A DNA stretch of 64,000 nt from Symsagittifera roscoffensis (GCF_963678635.1 NC_087071.1:47476889-47540888); one strand, 5' to 3'. Counted from the stretch's first letter, positions 56,801 through 63,500 are shown. Numbers and translations are program-made. Notes: generated from the letters alone by a model not told the origin.

Positions 56801-58935
56801 TCTACTTAACAATTACCCCCTTTCTTAAAAGGGGGTAATTGTTAAGTAGATCTAACATTTAAATATTAAAATATAATAAATACGATTACGAATCGACGAA
56901 ACGAACATATCACAGAAAGTATTTATTATATATTTGCCATTTTGGTAGCGCAGATTCGAATGGTCACCGTAAGGCTACAAGCCTGTTTCCAAGTGCCATT
57001 TCAGATCAATTTGGAAGGTCAGAATCTAAACTTTTGTCTTCATTTAATTGAAACCCGAAGGTTTACATGATGTGTTTTTGTTGATGTGCGTCGAAATCAT
57101 AACAGCCGGCTATGATTAATTTTTTTAAATTCTCATTTTGAGACAAACTAGTAGCTATTCATAGAGAAAATCAACTACGTTCTTATGAAATTATTTGGAT
57201 AGAAATCACTATCGTGCAGGTATAGGACTCCATGTTTATGAACAAGACTCTAACTTTTTGCTGGACATTGTATTATCTTTCACAAAAAATTAAAATCTAA
57301 TTTGACAAAATTTTTGAAAAGCAGTCTCTCCTATCACTATTTTACCTAATTTTTTGTTAAATTTGTTCATGGCCGATCGTGTTTGCAATGTTTCAGCCTT
57401 ATGTAATTTTGTATATCCTTAGTTCTTTTGATATCATGAAATGAGTTATTTAGAGAATTAACGGTTATTAATCTGGCTAATAAAGTCGTATTGTCTTGTC
57501 CAGAAGCGGATTAAGGGGGAGGGGGGACGCCCTCCCTCCTTTCAGAGTTTCAATCCCCTGCCGACACTTTAGTACTTTTTGAAAAAAAATTTCTAAAGGC
57601 GCCTTTGGCGCCAAAATATACTAATTTTGAGGGGGAGCGCGCCAAAATAAAACGCGAATTTTTGGCAAAATTTTCCAAAAAGTGCCCAAAAACGAAAATA
57701 AAAATTTGGCTATAAAGGATTCGATTATAATCGGTTTTAATGGATTTAAAAAAAAAACGATTAAAATGATGATTAAAATGAAATACAAATCCATTAAGTC
57801 GTCTAAATTTGCCATGATAATCGATTATAGACAAAATTTTAGTCAACAAAAATTATAATCAATTTTTATCCATGAAACTTCGGTGCGGGTTAATTTCAGT
57901 GCGACCAAATTAAATTACCGAGCTCTCTCAAAACATTACTTTGGGCTTTTTTGACAAATCTTGTGCGCTGTAGGCTGTTTTTTGGCAAGCAATCCCCTCA
58001 AATTTAGTATCTTGGCGCCAAAAAAGCCGTGAGAAATTTTCATGGCCGTTCGTCTCAATTGAATGTTGTAAAAAATACCAAATATATATTACCCCTCACC
58101 ATTTAGTTTTTCAGGGGTAGAATCATAGAGGGGTTTTCCGCCTGCATAATTTCGATACTGATTTAACTTTTTGCTGATAACTATCGGATCATTTTACTCT
58201 TTTTCAGTTAGTTTGATTTCTGAGTTTTCTTCAGTTTGTTTGATTTCTGCGACGGTTCGAACTGCAAAAATTTTGCATTTCAATTCCAAGTATCTCTCGA
58301 GTTTACCAGTTTCTTCATAATATCTAAGAACGCTCACTTCATCAGGCTTTAGTTTATCTTTACAAAAAAGAACGACCGTCAAATGCTTGCGATGGCACTC
58401 GTCCAAATTAGCAACGAGATTCACTTGGTTGCTAAGTTGTTCTTTAATGCGTTCCAAAGTAGTCTCAATAACTTGATCATTTAATTCGGACTGGCCAAAC
58501 TGCACAGACTTTATCAGGAAAACTTTTTTACAGCTTGGCGTGGGAATGAACAATAGCCCCCCGGCTGCTGGAAAGTTATTGTCTTTTCCTGAATCTGAAG
58601 GTAAACGAGAACTGTATACAACGAACAAACCTTTCAGTCCGCCGTCTTCAAGCGTTTCCACCAAGTTCGAGTAACTCAAGCGAGATTTAATCAAGGGGTT
58701 TAACTTGTCCAACTCTTCAGGCAAGTCAGTGATTACGCACTGTCTTCCATCGATGTGCATCCGCTTATGACTCTAGGAACAATAAAAACAGAATAATTTA
58801 TGCGATGAGCTATGCTACTTCCAGGCTTTCAAGTAACTTTGCTGCATTAGTTGCCACCAACTTTTCTTTGTCAGGGTAAACATCGCCAAAGTAGATGAAG
58901 GAAGATAAGATTATTTCAGAATTTCTGTTGTACAT
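23535..58935 (-). CDS. Host gene: SF1 helicase with C-terminal ankyrin-like region (multi-exon model)
   Basis: Exons in transcript order are 58935-58819 (probable), 58775-58198, 56417-55068, 37148-36318, 36035-35716, 25295-24523 and 23831-23535. Every junction is GT-AG and every phase agrees, giving one frame of 1383 codons with the stop from the second exon on, plus 39 in the first. Module order is: possible BTB end fragment, an unknown region, a possible PD-(D/E)XK-like region (FQIDW...VPIEIG), helicase motif I GEPGTGKT, motif II LIIDE, a motif III-like GGTPQN, SYRSSHHISEF (motif IV-like), AISRAQYEVALL (motif VI-like), and a C-terminal ankyrin-like region. The motifs place it in helicase superfamily 1 (UvrD/DUF2075-like ATPases). 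The substrate is unknown. Large introns full of transposons account for its 35-kb span. The true N-terminus may lie upstream, beyond the window. Confidence 0.75.
23919..24271 (-). mobile_element. hAT-type MITE with perfect 8-bp target duplication
   Basis: The ends are CAGGGGCCGATCTAGG and (inverse) GGAAGTACCGGATTTGG, matching the common CAGxxGCGGAT(C/T)TAGG terminal repeats of hAT-derived MITEs. CCTCTGAT flanks both sides (23911-23918 and 24272-24279). Relatives are at 57501 and 59077. It sits in the last intron of the helicase-ankyrin gene. Confidence 0.75.
24523..25295 (-). CDS. Exon of the helicase-ankyrin gene: ankyrin-like repeats
   Basis: The acceptor is GTTTTTTCTAG (phase 1 entry); the donor GAA|GTAACA is a weak match but keeps phase 0 with the last exon. 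If the donor is not used, the frame stops at 24475. Repeating helix pairs such as RVSLLLDNGFPIHKLLHP and FALIRTLLSDSEIE resemble degenerate ankyrin repeats. Confidence 0.8.
25341..25601. mobile_element. Foldback element with 10-bp target duplication
   Basis: The arms carry GACCGACCTTTTACCAG and AACTTTTTACCAGAC on the left and the inverses GTCTGGTAAAAAGTC and CTAGTAAAAGGTCGGTC on the right. CTGTTGACTA occurs on both sides (25331-25340 and 25602-25611). A 9 to 10-bp duplication is typical of Mutator-like elements, so I infer a MULE-type MITE. It lies in an intron just upstream of the ankyrin exon. Confidence 0.6.
25910..26110 (+). repeat. Dispersed repeat, copy 1 (partner 29095-29285)
   Basis: Shared order is CACTTCAGTAAATTTACAA, TTTTCTCTAAATGAAT, GAGAGCAA, TATGACCA, GAAAACTCAAAACAC. 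It is non-coding, in the intron. Confidence 0.65.
26190..26385 (-). CDS. Candidate terminal exon inside the large intron, uncertain
   Basis: A good acceptor (ACTTTTCAG, ending at 26386) precedes an open frame of about 64 codons ending TGA. The peptide looks protein-like (CVHLMCDFANVNKG, FKAAEFAEVLYKLTSEIH), with cysteines and an amphipathic helix. Entry phase (2) does not match the donor of the preceding known exon (phase 1), so it is not a simple alternative end of the helicase-ankyrin gene. It could belong to a nested gene or a duplicated relic. Confidence 0.3.
26432..27746 (-). mobile_element. Tc1/mariner transposon, degenerate
   Basis: The ends TCTCAAGTTGTTACA and TGTAACAACTTGAGA are inverse of each other. 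Between them is a transposase read from right to left, broken by frameshifts. A TA target duplication is clear on the right (GAGATAAT) but not on the left. Confidence 0.8.
26540..27607 (-). pseudogene. Tc1-type transposase pseudogene
   Basis: A DDE transposase that cuts and pastes the element via its TIRs. The N-terminal helix-turn-helix is split: the piece from 27607 shifts frame near 27500 into one containing SRMTLHRILKLYEAEG. The catalytic part from 27235 is uninterrupted: FSDECKVEV holds the first Asp, FQQDNAPCH the second, and the Glu of ITENLW comes 34 residues later, the DD34E spacing of Tc1. The N-terminal breaks mean no full-length protein is possible from this copy, although the catalytic core is well kept, so loss was recent. 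Confidence 0.85.
27747..28534. other. Intron DNA without recognisable features
   Basis: AT-rich sequence of the 10.4-kb intron. No ORF, TIR or splice signal stands out. Confidence 0.4.
28535..28990 (+). repeat. Dispersed repeat, copy 1 (partner 29790-30140)
   Basis: Shared landmarks are AGTTTAAAT(T/A)GATCGAG, TCAGTGAGTTGGTT, TACATTTGGTCTTCACAA, TCTCATTAGGTG, TTTTCCAGCTAGTAATGTAATC and GTTATGTTGAC. The copies differ by a roughly 100-bp indel. Confidence 0.7.
29095..29285 (+). repeat. Dispersed repeat, copy 2 (partner 25910-26110)
   Basis: It has the same ordered landmarks as copy 1 and about 3.2 kb separate them. Non-coding. Confidence 0.65.
29453..29512 (+). repeat. Three tandem 20-bp units rich in TTGCGGATTCC
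   Basis: GCTTACAATTTGCGGATTCC repeats three times with few changes. Single copies of TTGCGGATTCCGC also occur at about 29415, 29592 and 29708. Confidence 0.85.
29790..30140 (+). repeat. Dispersed repeat, copy 2 (partner 28535-28990)
   Basis: It matches copy 1 in the same orientation about 1.2 kb away, indicating a decayed tandem duplication. Confidence 0.7.
30141..30929. other. Intron DNA flanking the copia element
   Basis: No gene supported. A Lys/Glu-rich minus-strand frame near 30058-30342 looks like low-complexity chance coding. Confidence 0.35.
31032..31541 (-). pseudogene. Copia RT C-terminus and RNase H fragment
   Basis: The frame carries the copia signature series: RVLRYLKGS, SADADWAGD, SATGYSF, ISWSTQKQ, then TKYIDVKYHFVR at the end. 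The usual SSxEAEY is SEAAYQA here, so a catalytic Glu is altered. The upstream RT is badly decayed. Confidence 0.85.
32265..32712 (-). repeat. Gag segment copied into the RT region, with a 140-bp tandem duplication
   Basis: 32265-32500 matches 34030-34255 (zinc-knuckle part of gag) in the same orientation. Then 32451-32590 is repeated as 32591-32712. This order is not that of an intact copia element and implies recombination between copies or a nested insertion. Confidence 0.7.
33026..33801 (-). pseudogene. Copia GAG-pre-integrase and integrase fragment
   Basis: LWHQRLGLLNQQDL and CELCTASK mark the zinc finger that precedes copia integrase; the second His is replaced by Leu. YAFSFMDDFSR has the first catalytic Asp. 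The later part (33026-33250, KLPKMFWVRAMSTAV) is in another frame, so the gene is broken. Confidence 0.85.
34117..34989 (-). pseudogene. Copia gag pseudogene
   Basis: ATG at 34989 starts MDLKLAAFSGLSEDFPAWST, typical of copia-type (UBN2) Gag. In-frame stops follow: a TAG near 34811 and a TGA near 34650. The conserved block LRPGSEEDLDNYFVRSQEL and the INGLPDSYE block are present. The zinc knuckle at about 34250-34290 reads CYVCGQKGYMAKDC, with Tyr in place of the metal-binding His, so it is damaged. Confidence 0.85.
35010..35715. other. Intron DNA between copia element and exon
   Basis: There is a short GACGACGATGTTTTGTTGA repeat at about 35063-35115. Otherwise AT-rich, with no gene. Confidence 0.4.
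35716..36035 (-). CDS. Exon of the helicase-ankyrin gene: linker
   Basis: The acceptor TTTTTTTCTAG and donor AAAG|GTATTT enclose a 320-nt exon, phases 2 to 1, joined by a 282-nt intron to the helicase exon. The encoded peptide includes ELARNTGK-like basic segments near the start and FQLALILENTDVIAAFVKHL, which looks like the first ankyrin-type helix pair. The downstream join produces GSQKVGPIDFIAREL without breaking the frame. Confidence 0.75.
36318..37148 (-). CDS. Exon of the helicase-ankyrin gene: helicase motifs II to VI
   Basis: The acceptor is TTTTAAACAG and the donor CAG|GTAATT. It joins the previous exon in phase 2 to give LIEDYLRIPEGCDFENTAL. Walker B LIIDEIYN lies at about 37091-37120; GGTPQN, SYRSSHHISEFV, GCEAQSVVIVLDSD and ILAISRAQYEVALL follow in the order of SF1 motifs III, IV, V and VI. 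The motif VI arginine that contacts ATP is present. Confidence 0.85.
37564..37706 (+). repeat. 5' LTR of BEL/Pao element (matching part)
   Basis: It aligns with 43891-44031 over its length at roughly 80 percent by eye, sharing TGTAGC(C/G)GGGCAAATT, CTATTGACTT, TCTGAACA and ACATGTTGATAA. It starts with TG. The right border of this LTR is not defined because the other copy is cut off by a different repeat. Confidence 0.75.
38369..38872 (+). pseudogene. BEL/Pao gag pseudogene (DUF1759-like)
   Basis: LTKLNLSVFSGE and EWKPFIELFKRAV, then KLQHLKSTLIGDAHK and ILENRYDN match the conserved start of BEL/Pao Gag. An in-frame TAA at about 38558 splits it. A zinc-knuckle remnant (CEDCSGSRCKECRQKHN-like) follows near 39270-39330 in another frame. 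Confidence 0.85.
39480..40654 (+). pseudogene. BEL/Pao protease-RT region, degenerate
   Basis: LPFKEFGLLENSLQQACRRL (about 40096-40155) is the RT entry block. After an inverted segment, YMPHLCVFKDSSTTTKLRAV and FDTSAKTTSG, then DIAKVNRQVKF continue the RT. The first catalytic Asp is in ADIAKV. The YxDD motif is not intact. A weak protease-like stretch lies at about 39480-39700. Confidence 0.75.
40126..40236. repeat. Inverted repeat inside the BEL RT
   Basis: CACTACAGCAGGCTTGCAGA and the following CGACTA recur in reverse complement 50 nt later (TAGTCGTCTGCGAGCCTGCTGTAGTG), arms about 28 bp with one or two mismatches. It cuts across the RT coding sequence, so it arose by a local inverted duplication. 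Confidence 0.8.
42100..42440 (+). repeat. GGTA(C/T)-rich minisatellite-like stretch in the BEL element
   Basis: Repeated GGTACA, GGTATT and GGTAC words would encode Gly/Thr/Val repeats (for example GVGTGTGFGTKND). It does not match BEL Pol and interrupts it just before the integrase, so it is a probable insertion or local expansion. Confidence 0.4.
42662..43519 (+). pseudogene. BEL/Pao integrase region, degenerate
   Basis: LSPFFDDETNIICVRGRLAN is the block that precedes BEL integrase; REAHERSFHSGAH and CKLCILKDP form the HHCC finger (His, His, Cys, Cys). LRQLLWIPG lies between. The core is shifted in frame; PGHFQIKRPL near the end matches the usual C-terminal motif. A near-continuous frame here makes it the best-kept part of the element. 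Confidence 0.85.
43891..44031 (+). repeat. 3' LTR of BEL/Pao element, truncated
   Basis: It begins TGTAGCGGGGCAAATTG and matches 37564-37706. It ends abruptly at GATAAGCTAG, where the duplicated element begins. The purine stretch GGAGGCCGGGAAA at 43852-43864 may be the polypurine tract. Confidence 0.75.
44027..45180 (-). mobile_element. Unknown element, copy 1 (segments A1 and B1)
   Basis: A1 (44027-44783) matches 45268-46027 and B1 (44785-45180) matches 46674-47062, both closely and in the same orientation. Copy 1 lacks the 646-bp segment present between them in copy 2. On the minus strand, frame 44819-44541 encodes a protein-like piece (SLVSNNLDKFSTLPLL, NKHFDVAVNFIVDSIF) that is conserved with copy 2. 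I do not recognise the family. Confidence 0.6.
45268..47480 (-). mobile_element. Unknown element, copy 2 (segments A2, C, B2)
   Basis: It contains the full order B2-C-A2 when read on the minus strand, with broken frames at 47476-47243, 47202-46987, 46708-46517 and 46080-45766. The last encodes NNLDKFSTLPLL and VTWNLSKDDSTTLSC like copy 1. The fragments read as one decayed protein-coding gene of a transposon. No catalytic motif of known transposases or RTs was visible to me. Confidence 0.5.
47481..52598. other. Large intron stretch with decayed repeats
   Basis: No intact gene. At 48360-48500 there are copies of the GGAAAAAATGCTTAT words of the palindromic family seen at 16.8 and 63.4 kb. From about 49.6 kb the sequence becomes more GC-balanced and probably contains the pol remnant of the minus-strand BEL/Pao element whose gag follows, but I could not assign motifs. 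Confidence 0.4.
52599..53917 (-). pseudogene. Second BEL/Pao gag remnant
   Basis: Reading right to left, NVLKFDGNASEWNKYFELFQ and LNHVEKKYQL (about 53590-53700) match the DUF1759 start of BEL/Pao Gag. Further on, LCFNCLDQHSSINSAPC (about 52880-52930) resembles the zinc-knuckle part. The frames are separated by stops. It is not a copy of the BEL element at 37.6-44 kb, because the sequences differ throughout and the strand is opposite. Confidence 0.7.
53918..55067. other. Intron DNA next to helicase exon
   Basis: Up to about 54.5 kb it may belong to the BEL/Pao remnant (leader or LTR); after that it is AT-rich with no recognisable feature. Confidence 0.35.
55068..56417 (-). CDS. Exon of the helicase-ankyrin gene: nuclease-like region and helicase motif I
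   Basis: The acceptor is AATTTTGCAG, the donor AAG|GTGAGC, with phases 2 and 2. Around 55980-56045 the peptide CDFQIDWLYVGQQAFVPIEIG has the spacing of a PD-(D/E)XK core (D, then hydrophobic-E-hydrophobic), though the usual lysine is missing. Near the end, LSPQQHAIL (Q-motif-like) precedes the Walker A GEPGTGKT (about 55238-55261). A 450-codon exon with no stop in AT-rich DNA is strong evidence of coding. Confidence 0.85.
56490..56655 (+). repeat. AATCAT/AAT microsatellite
   Basis: Imperfect repeats of the same type as at 22.6 kb but without the clear TIRs around them. Confidence 0.9.
56800..56851. repeat. Perfect 24-bp inverted repeat with 4-nt loop
   Basis: ATCTACTTAACAATTACCCC followed by CTTT, then CTTA, then the exact reverse complement. 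A related word, ATCTATTTAACAACTGCCCT, occurs at about 56658. These are probably terminal repeats of a transposon that has lost its inside, leaving a hairpin. Confidence 0.85.
57501..58035 (+). mobile_element. hAT-type MITE relative, right end unclear
   Basis: It begins CAGAAGCGGATTAAGGGGGA after GTCTTGTC and shares the inner landmarks GGCGCCTTTGGCGCCAA (a 16-bp palindromic core) and CAATCCCCTGCCGACA with the copy at 59077. The end sequence CCTAGATCCG was not found, so the right border is approximate. Confidence 0.55.
58198..58775 (-). CDS. Exon of the helicase-ankyrin gene: N-terminal region of unknown fold
   Basis: The acceptor is TTGTTCCTAG and the donor AGA|GTAAAA (phase 2). An in-frame TAG sits at the acceptor, so if the upstream exon is not used, translation would begin at the ATG at 58760. 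It encodes about 192 residues with alternating strands and helices (for example KGLFVVYSS, HLTVVLFCKD, IFAVRTVAEI). I recognise no family. Confidence 0.7.
58819..58935 (-). CDS. Probable exon: BTB-like C-terminal fragment
   Basis: The peptide runs from an ATG or from an acceptor at ACAACAG (58929-58923 on the minus strand) to the donor GAA|GTAGCA at 58819/58818. It contains EIILSSFIYFGDVYP and LVATNAAKLLESLE, which fits the end of a BTB/POZ fold (F-I-Y-x-G, then a helix with A-A-x-L-L). The next exon continues in phase 0 after a 43-nt intron (58776-58818). The rest of a BTB domain was not found upstream. Confidence 0.5.
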
Positions 58936-59076
58936 ATTTGTTTAACCCTCTAGTACAAAATCAAAAATTCTTAGTTGACTTAAGAGTTGAAAATTTGCAT
59001 AAAATCCTCTAACCGTATTTCATTTAAATTTCTAAAGTAGTTTTCGCTTTTTTATTCATTTGCAGTTACTTTCATC

Positions 59077-59503
59077 CAGTAGCGGATTTAGGGGGGAGAG
59101 GAGCGGGGGGGGGGGGGGGAACGCCCTCCCCCCTCAGGGATTCGACTCCCTGCCGACCCAAAGGGTCCCCCCTTTGTACTATTTTGAGATATCTATTTTT
59201 GGCTGACTGACCTTAAAATTTTTCTAAAGGCGCCTTTGGCGCCAATCTATGCTAATTACTACTAAAAAAACGCAATTTTTCTGTCAAAATTTTCCAAAAA
59301 GTGCGTAAAAACGCCTTTTTTTGAGCTATTTTTTCAAAACTTTGCCTGCGGCTCTGAAAATTTGGCCAGAATAAGGACAAAACAGTGCTTTGGGAGAGCT
59401 CAGAAAAATCAATTTTAAGGACCTAAAAAAAGGTCGACAAAATTTTCAAAAATTTTTTGAAAATCCGCCCCCCCCCCTCGAGAAATTCCTAGATCCGAGC
59501 CTG
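59077..59503 (+). mobile_element. hAT-type MITE with 8-bp target duplication
   Basis: It starts CAGTAGCGGATTTAGGGG and ends CCTAGATCCGAGCCTG. The flanks CTTTCATC (59069-59076) and CTTTCATT (59504-59511) are an 8-bp duplication with one change. Inside is a run of G and the GGCGCCTTTGGCGCC palindrome. Confidence 0.75.
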
Positions 59504-59511
59504 CTTTCATT

Positions 59512-62061
59512 CGTTTTTCGTTGCTTTTTGACTCGAATAGTTTTTACTTCTGGGTCAATATTCTGGCAATTATTTAGGTTGAGTTTTTTAGGAAAACCTA
59601 AATTTTGGAAAAATGGGATTCAAATTAAAGACTAGATCGCCTCCCATACTAGTCTTGTCGCCTTGTGGTGTGCGAATAAATGTGCTATGTTTCGGTTTGA
59701 TGAATGTTTTCTTCCGATCACTCTCGGCTTTTCTATTTTTTTGAGCCAATGTTGACTAACTCAAAGAGACTCGTAGGGGGTCAAGTGTACTCATCATATT
59801 AGAGCTCTAATGATTTTTAAATGGTCATTAGACTACGAATTTGTTTTTGTTGATAATTCCTTGTTTTACAGTTTTCTCCGGATTCCATGGAAAAATTTAT
59901 GGCACGATTTAGGTGTTCACATTTGAATCTGCTCAGAAGGAGCCGGGGAATATAATTGATGGTTTAAATCGTGACAAAAACAGAGAGTTTTACTGGTTCT
60001 TTTTTTCACAAAATGGGAGACTGTGAACATGTTTCTTAGCACATTTTACATGATTCTTGAATTAACCTGATTCACAAATTGGTTGCTGAACTTGACCTCA
60101 CAAAATAAGATACTTTAAAAGTTATCATCGAACTATACAAAAGTACTTACCATCATTGACAACAAGACTGACCCTATCAGGCAAAGCCCTGAATGTTCCG
60201 ACTGCCCTATCAGATAGCTGCAGTAATTTTTAGACAAAACATTTTAAAAAATTCGTTTTTTTTTGAAAAACTTTTGAGCAAATATTTCTTTTTTGTTGTT
60301 GAATCTTTTCCCACACAATGTAAAACTCAAGCTGATATAGTTATCATTTTTTTTACAAAACTGTTTAGAGCTGCTTCAGTTTAGTTTGGAGTGATTCAGT
60401 TCGCTGTACAATACGCGTTGACAGAATTCTGCTCGGCAAAGAGCAGCCATTAGTATTTTAAAATTGGCAAAAATATTCGTATTTTTTAACCCCCGCAGTT
60501 TAGTGAAAATGATGACAGGTGAAAATATGTTTTCAATTGTCAGACCAAGAAGAATCCTCAAAATTCTTCTGGTGAGCAAAAACCAACATGAGCACAAATA
60601 TTTTGTCACTTTCCTCAAAAGTCGGAACAAAAAAGATAGTCGTCAGACCAGTAACGTAGAATAGAAACGTACACGCTAGGCCAAAAAAATAGTTCAATAG
60701 TGGTAAGAAAGTGTCTCGATTTTCAATAAAAAGGTAAATTTAATGAATATACTTTGATGAACACATGCTCGGCCAAAACACATGAAAAACACGTCAAATT
60801 GTTTCAAATATTGTAAAAGAAACTGAAGTCTAGCTTTTTGAATAAGAATGCAATAGCTAATGAATACTTGCTGCGACTAAAAAAAACTTCAGAAGTAGCT
60901 GATTATTTTAGTCTTTTTTGCAATAATGAATCAGTTAAACTGGAGTTGCTGACGTTTTTTTTATCGAACTGTTTGTAGTTTTATGTCAAATTAGAAAAAC
61001 ATGCGCTTCAAAAAACAAGTTTTCATTAACTTCGTGGGCGAAATAGTTTCTACTTTTAGTGTTTTCGGGATCGCATAGGTCCTGGGCTGAGGTTGCGGTT
61101 AGTTTTGTCCAGACAATTGAAACACTCTGGTCAAAACTCAACGTTTGTCCATAAAAATCTTGCAGATCATTTTTATTTTGCAAGAGTCTTGACGTCGCAT
61201 TTATCTTGAAAAGCGGTTTGCTTGCAAATATTGTCACAAATTACTGTTCAAAGTCAAGTTGCATCCTATTTGAACCCGATTAGATGGATTTATAGGCTAA
61301 GCTGGAGACAAAGAACATGCTTTACGAGGAGACTACTTAAAAACTTGCCACAAAAGTATAGAAGCCTATTCTGGCGAACAGTTTCTCAGTTCCTTGAAGA
61401 AACAAATAAATTTTTATCACGGCTGTTTTTAACCAATGAAAAAAGCTTTCTCTGGTTGATAAAAAACGCTTGTCAGTCAAATCCCTCACAGTTTCCCATA
61501 CAGTTCAAAAAGTGTACAAAAACTCTGCGACTATAATTATTCTATAAAGAAACTGTATGACCAACCACAAATAGGAATTGAATGACAAGCACTTCTTCAT
61601 ATTAGCAAATTGTGTTCTGTTGAATTGGTGATTCTACTTCAAGTTTAACTAAGTTGCAAATTCGTCTTAGATAGCTTTACCTTACGGTTATAGAGGCTTA
61701 TAATCATACGCTAAGATCGTTTAATGGCGCAATCGAGTGATTAGTAGCCTAAGATGAACAAATCAGGACAATCGAAATTAAGAAAAAGTCCAGGTTTCAC
61801 CTTCATCATCGATTCTTTCTTAAAAAAACGTCTTTGAAATCTTCATATAAGTGTAGTAAGATCCTCCACCCTAACATGCACGTTCATGAGATAGTTCATG
61901 AGTTATTAAGAAAACCACCTATTGCCCATGTATTAACATTAGATATAAAAACTTTCACATCCCCCGCTAACGCAGTGAACGGATTTCGAAAAATTTAGAA
62001 CCAACCATCCTTATGACTTTTTTAAGAAACTCTAGATCTACAGCGCTGACCAATGCCCTAA
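59512..62061. other. AT-rich DNA upstream of the host gene
   Basis: A TIR end of the TTAA MITE family lies at 60165-60210 (CAGGCAAAGCCCTGAATGTT). Minus-strand frame 61237-60986 has mixed protein-like composition but no supporting splice signal of quality. Further 5' exons of the host gene may be hidden here; none could be supported. Confidence 0.4.
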
Positions 62062-62484
62062 CTAAATAGTTCCCATCCCGGACTTCCAGAAGTCGTTTCT
62101 CGGCCCCCACTGAAGATAGTTGGTTCTCATCAGATTTGAGGATAGTGATTCCCGAAGTAAGATAATTCGATACTTCAAAGGAATTGCTTTTTTAATACAC
62201 CCAGCATGTTCGAAAAAGACCATTGCACGATAACTTCTACTTTCTCGAAATTTTTCAGCTGATGATATGACAACTGATGATACAGCTGATGCACCATTGT
62301 GTTTGTGAAATTTTGGTTTCATGCTGCTGCGAATTTTTTTGCCTTCCGGGACGCTAAAAATGGCACTTGTCGGCGGTTCAGACCAGTTTATTTTTACGCA
62401 CCAATCACTGACTATTGATGAATTTACTGCTTTTTCCCAGATGGAAGTGACACTATCAGGACATATACTTTTCCATTCACACAA
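62062..62484 (-). CDS. Hypothetical ORF (140 aa)
   Basis: An uninterrupted ATG-started frame, long for this AT-rich DNA. The protein has several tryptophans and cysteines early (MCEWKSICPDSVTSIWE, NSSIVSDWCVKINWSE) and a basic C-terminal half (YRIILLRESLSS). No domain is recognised, and no polyadenylation or splice signal clearly supports it. It may be a transposon relic or chance. Confidence 0.25.
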   Translation of the reverse strand: MCEWKSICPDSVTSIWEKAVNSSIVSDWCVKINWSEPPTSAIFSVPEGKKIRSSMKPKFHKHNGASAVSSVVISSAEKFRESRSYRAMVFFEHAGCIKKAIPLKYRIILLRESLSSNLMRTNYLQWGPRNDFWKSGMGTI

Positions 62485-63339
62485 AAAGTTTTACACAGCA
62501 TGATAAAATGAACGATGAAAGACTTATGAAAGAAAGCAAGATGAAAGACTGACTTAAATAAAGACTGAATGACAGAAATGAACTGAGTTTTAGTATGATG
62601 ACTGGATGACTTTAGTCTTGGTATAATTGGTTAACGGAATTTTTTGAAGCAGTACTTTTTGCTTTACTTAGAAGGACCGTTTCACTGAAACGAACTATAG
62701 AGATGCTACAATCGCTTGGAGAGCTACAAAACAAAAGAGTGAAAAATTATCAAGCCATTGATGGATCTAATCTTGATTATCCAATTAGAACGGATGTTAC
62801 CGATTGAAGTGAACTAAGTATTTGAGTTCACTCTATTTTTGATGGAAGCACTGTCATACCATTCCCATATATGAAATTAACCGAATTTGTTTTTTTTTCA
62901 ACTGCAATCGAATTTTGTACGCAATCAAACATTTTACAATTTTTTTTGCATGCAATTTAAATTTGTTGTGTGCATAACGTAGTCCTGGATACATTAAGGT
63001 TGGTTTTTTTCTTTTCGCTGTATAATTTTTTTTCAAAAACGCTGAAAATTCCTATTTCTTTTGTCATGTTTATGTATGCTTTGCTCAATGTCTGATAATT
63101 TAAAAGTTCAAATTTTTAAATAATCATCTTTGAAAAAATTTGTTATTTTCGTAAATATCATTTGTGAAAAACATCTTTAAGACAATTCAGGTTGTTTTCT
63201 TTGAATTGTATTTGCAAGACCGTCCAACCTTTGGTGCTTTGAGTAAACCAAGGTCTTTGTCACTTGTGTTAAGCTACAAACACAATCCAAAATTTTTCAG
63301 TAATTAAATTTAGAAACAAAAAATCAACTTTTTGGTTTA
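62485..63339. other. AT-rich DNA, nothing recognised
   Basis: There is a short GATGAAAGACT-type repetition near 62512-62550 and T-rich runs. No gene. Confidence 0.35.
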
Positions 63340-63500
63340 TGGAAAAACACCTATCATACAACTTTCATTTATGAAAAAATGCTTATCATAGAGTGTTCAT
63401 TCAATTTTCTGTACGCATTGAATGTATGACATTGTATGACATAAAGTTTCTCATATATGGAAGTTGTATGATAAGAAGTTTTGGTCAACCCGGGTTTATA
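63340..63500 (-). repeat. Palindromic repeat, TTATCATAC family, second copy
   Basis: It carries TATCATACAACTTTCAT, ATGAAAAAATGCTTATCATA, TTGTATGATAAGAAG and ends GTCAACCCGGGT, the reverse complement of the end at 16797. It is the same family as the element next to the retroelement. Confidence 0.55.

Noticed and set aside
61222-61536. 104-aa plus-strand ORF
   Set aside because: Basic, tryptophan-containing peptide with no homology I recognise, no splice or polyadenylation context; likely chance.
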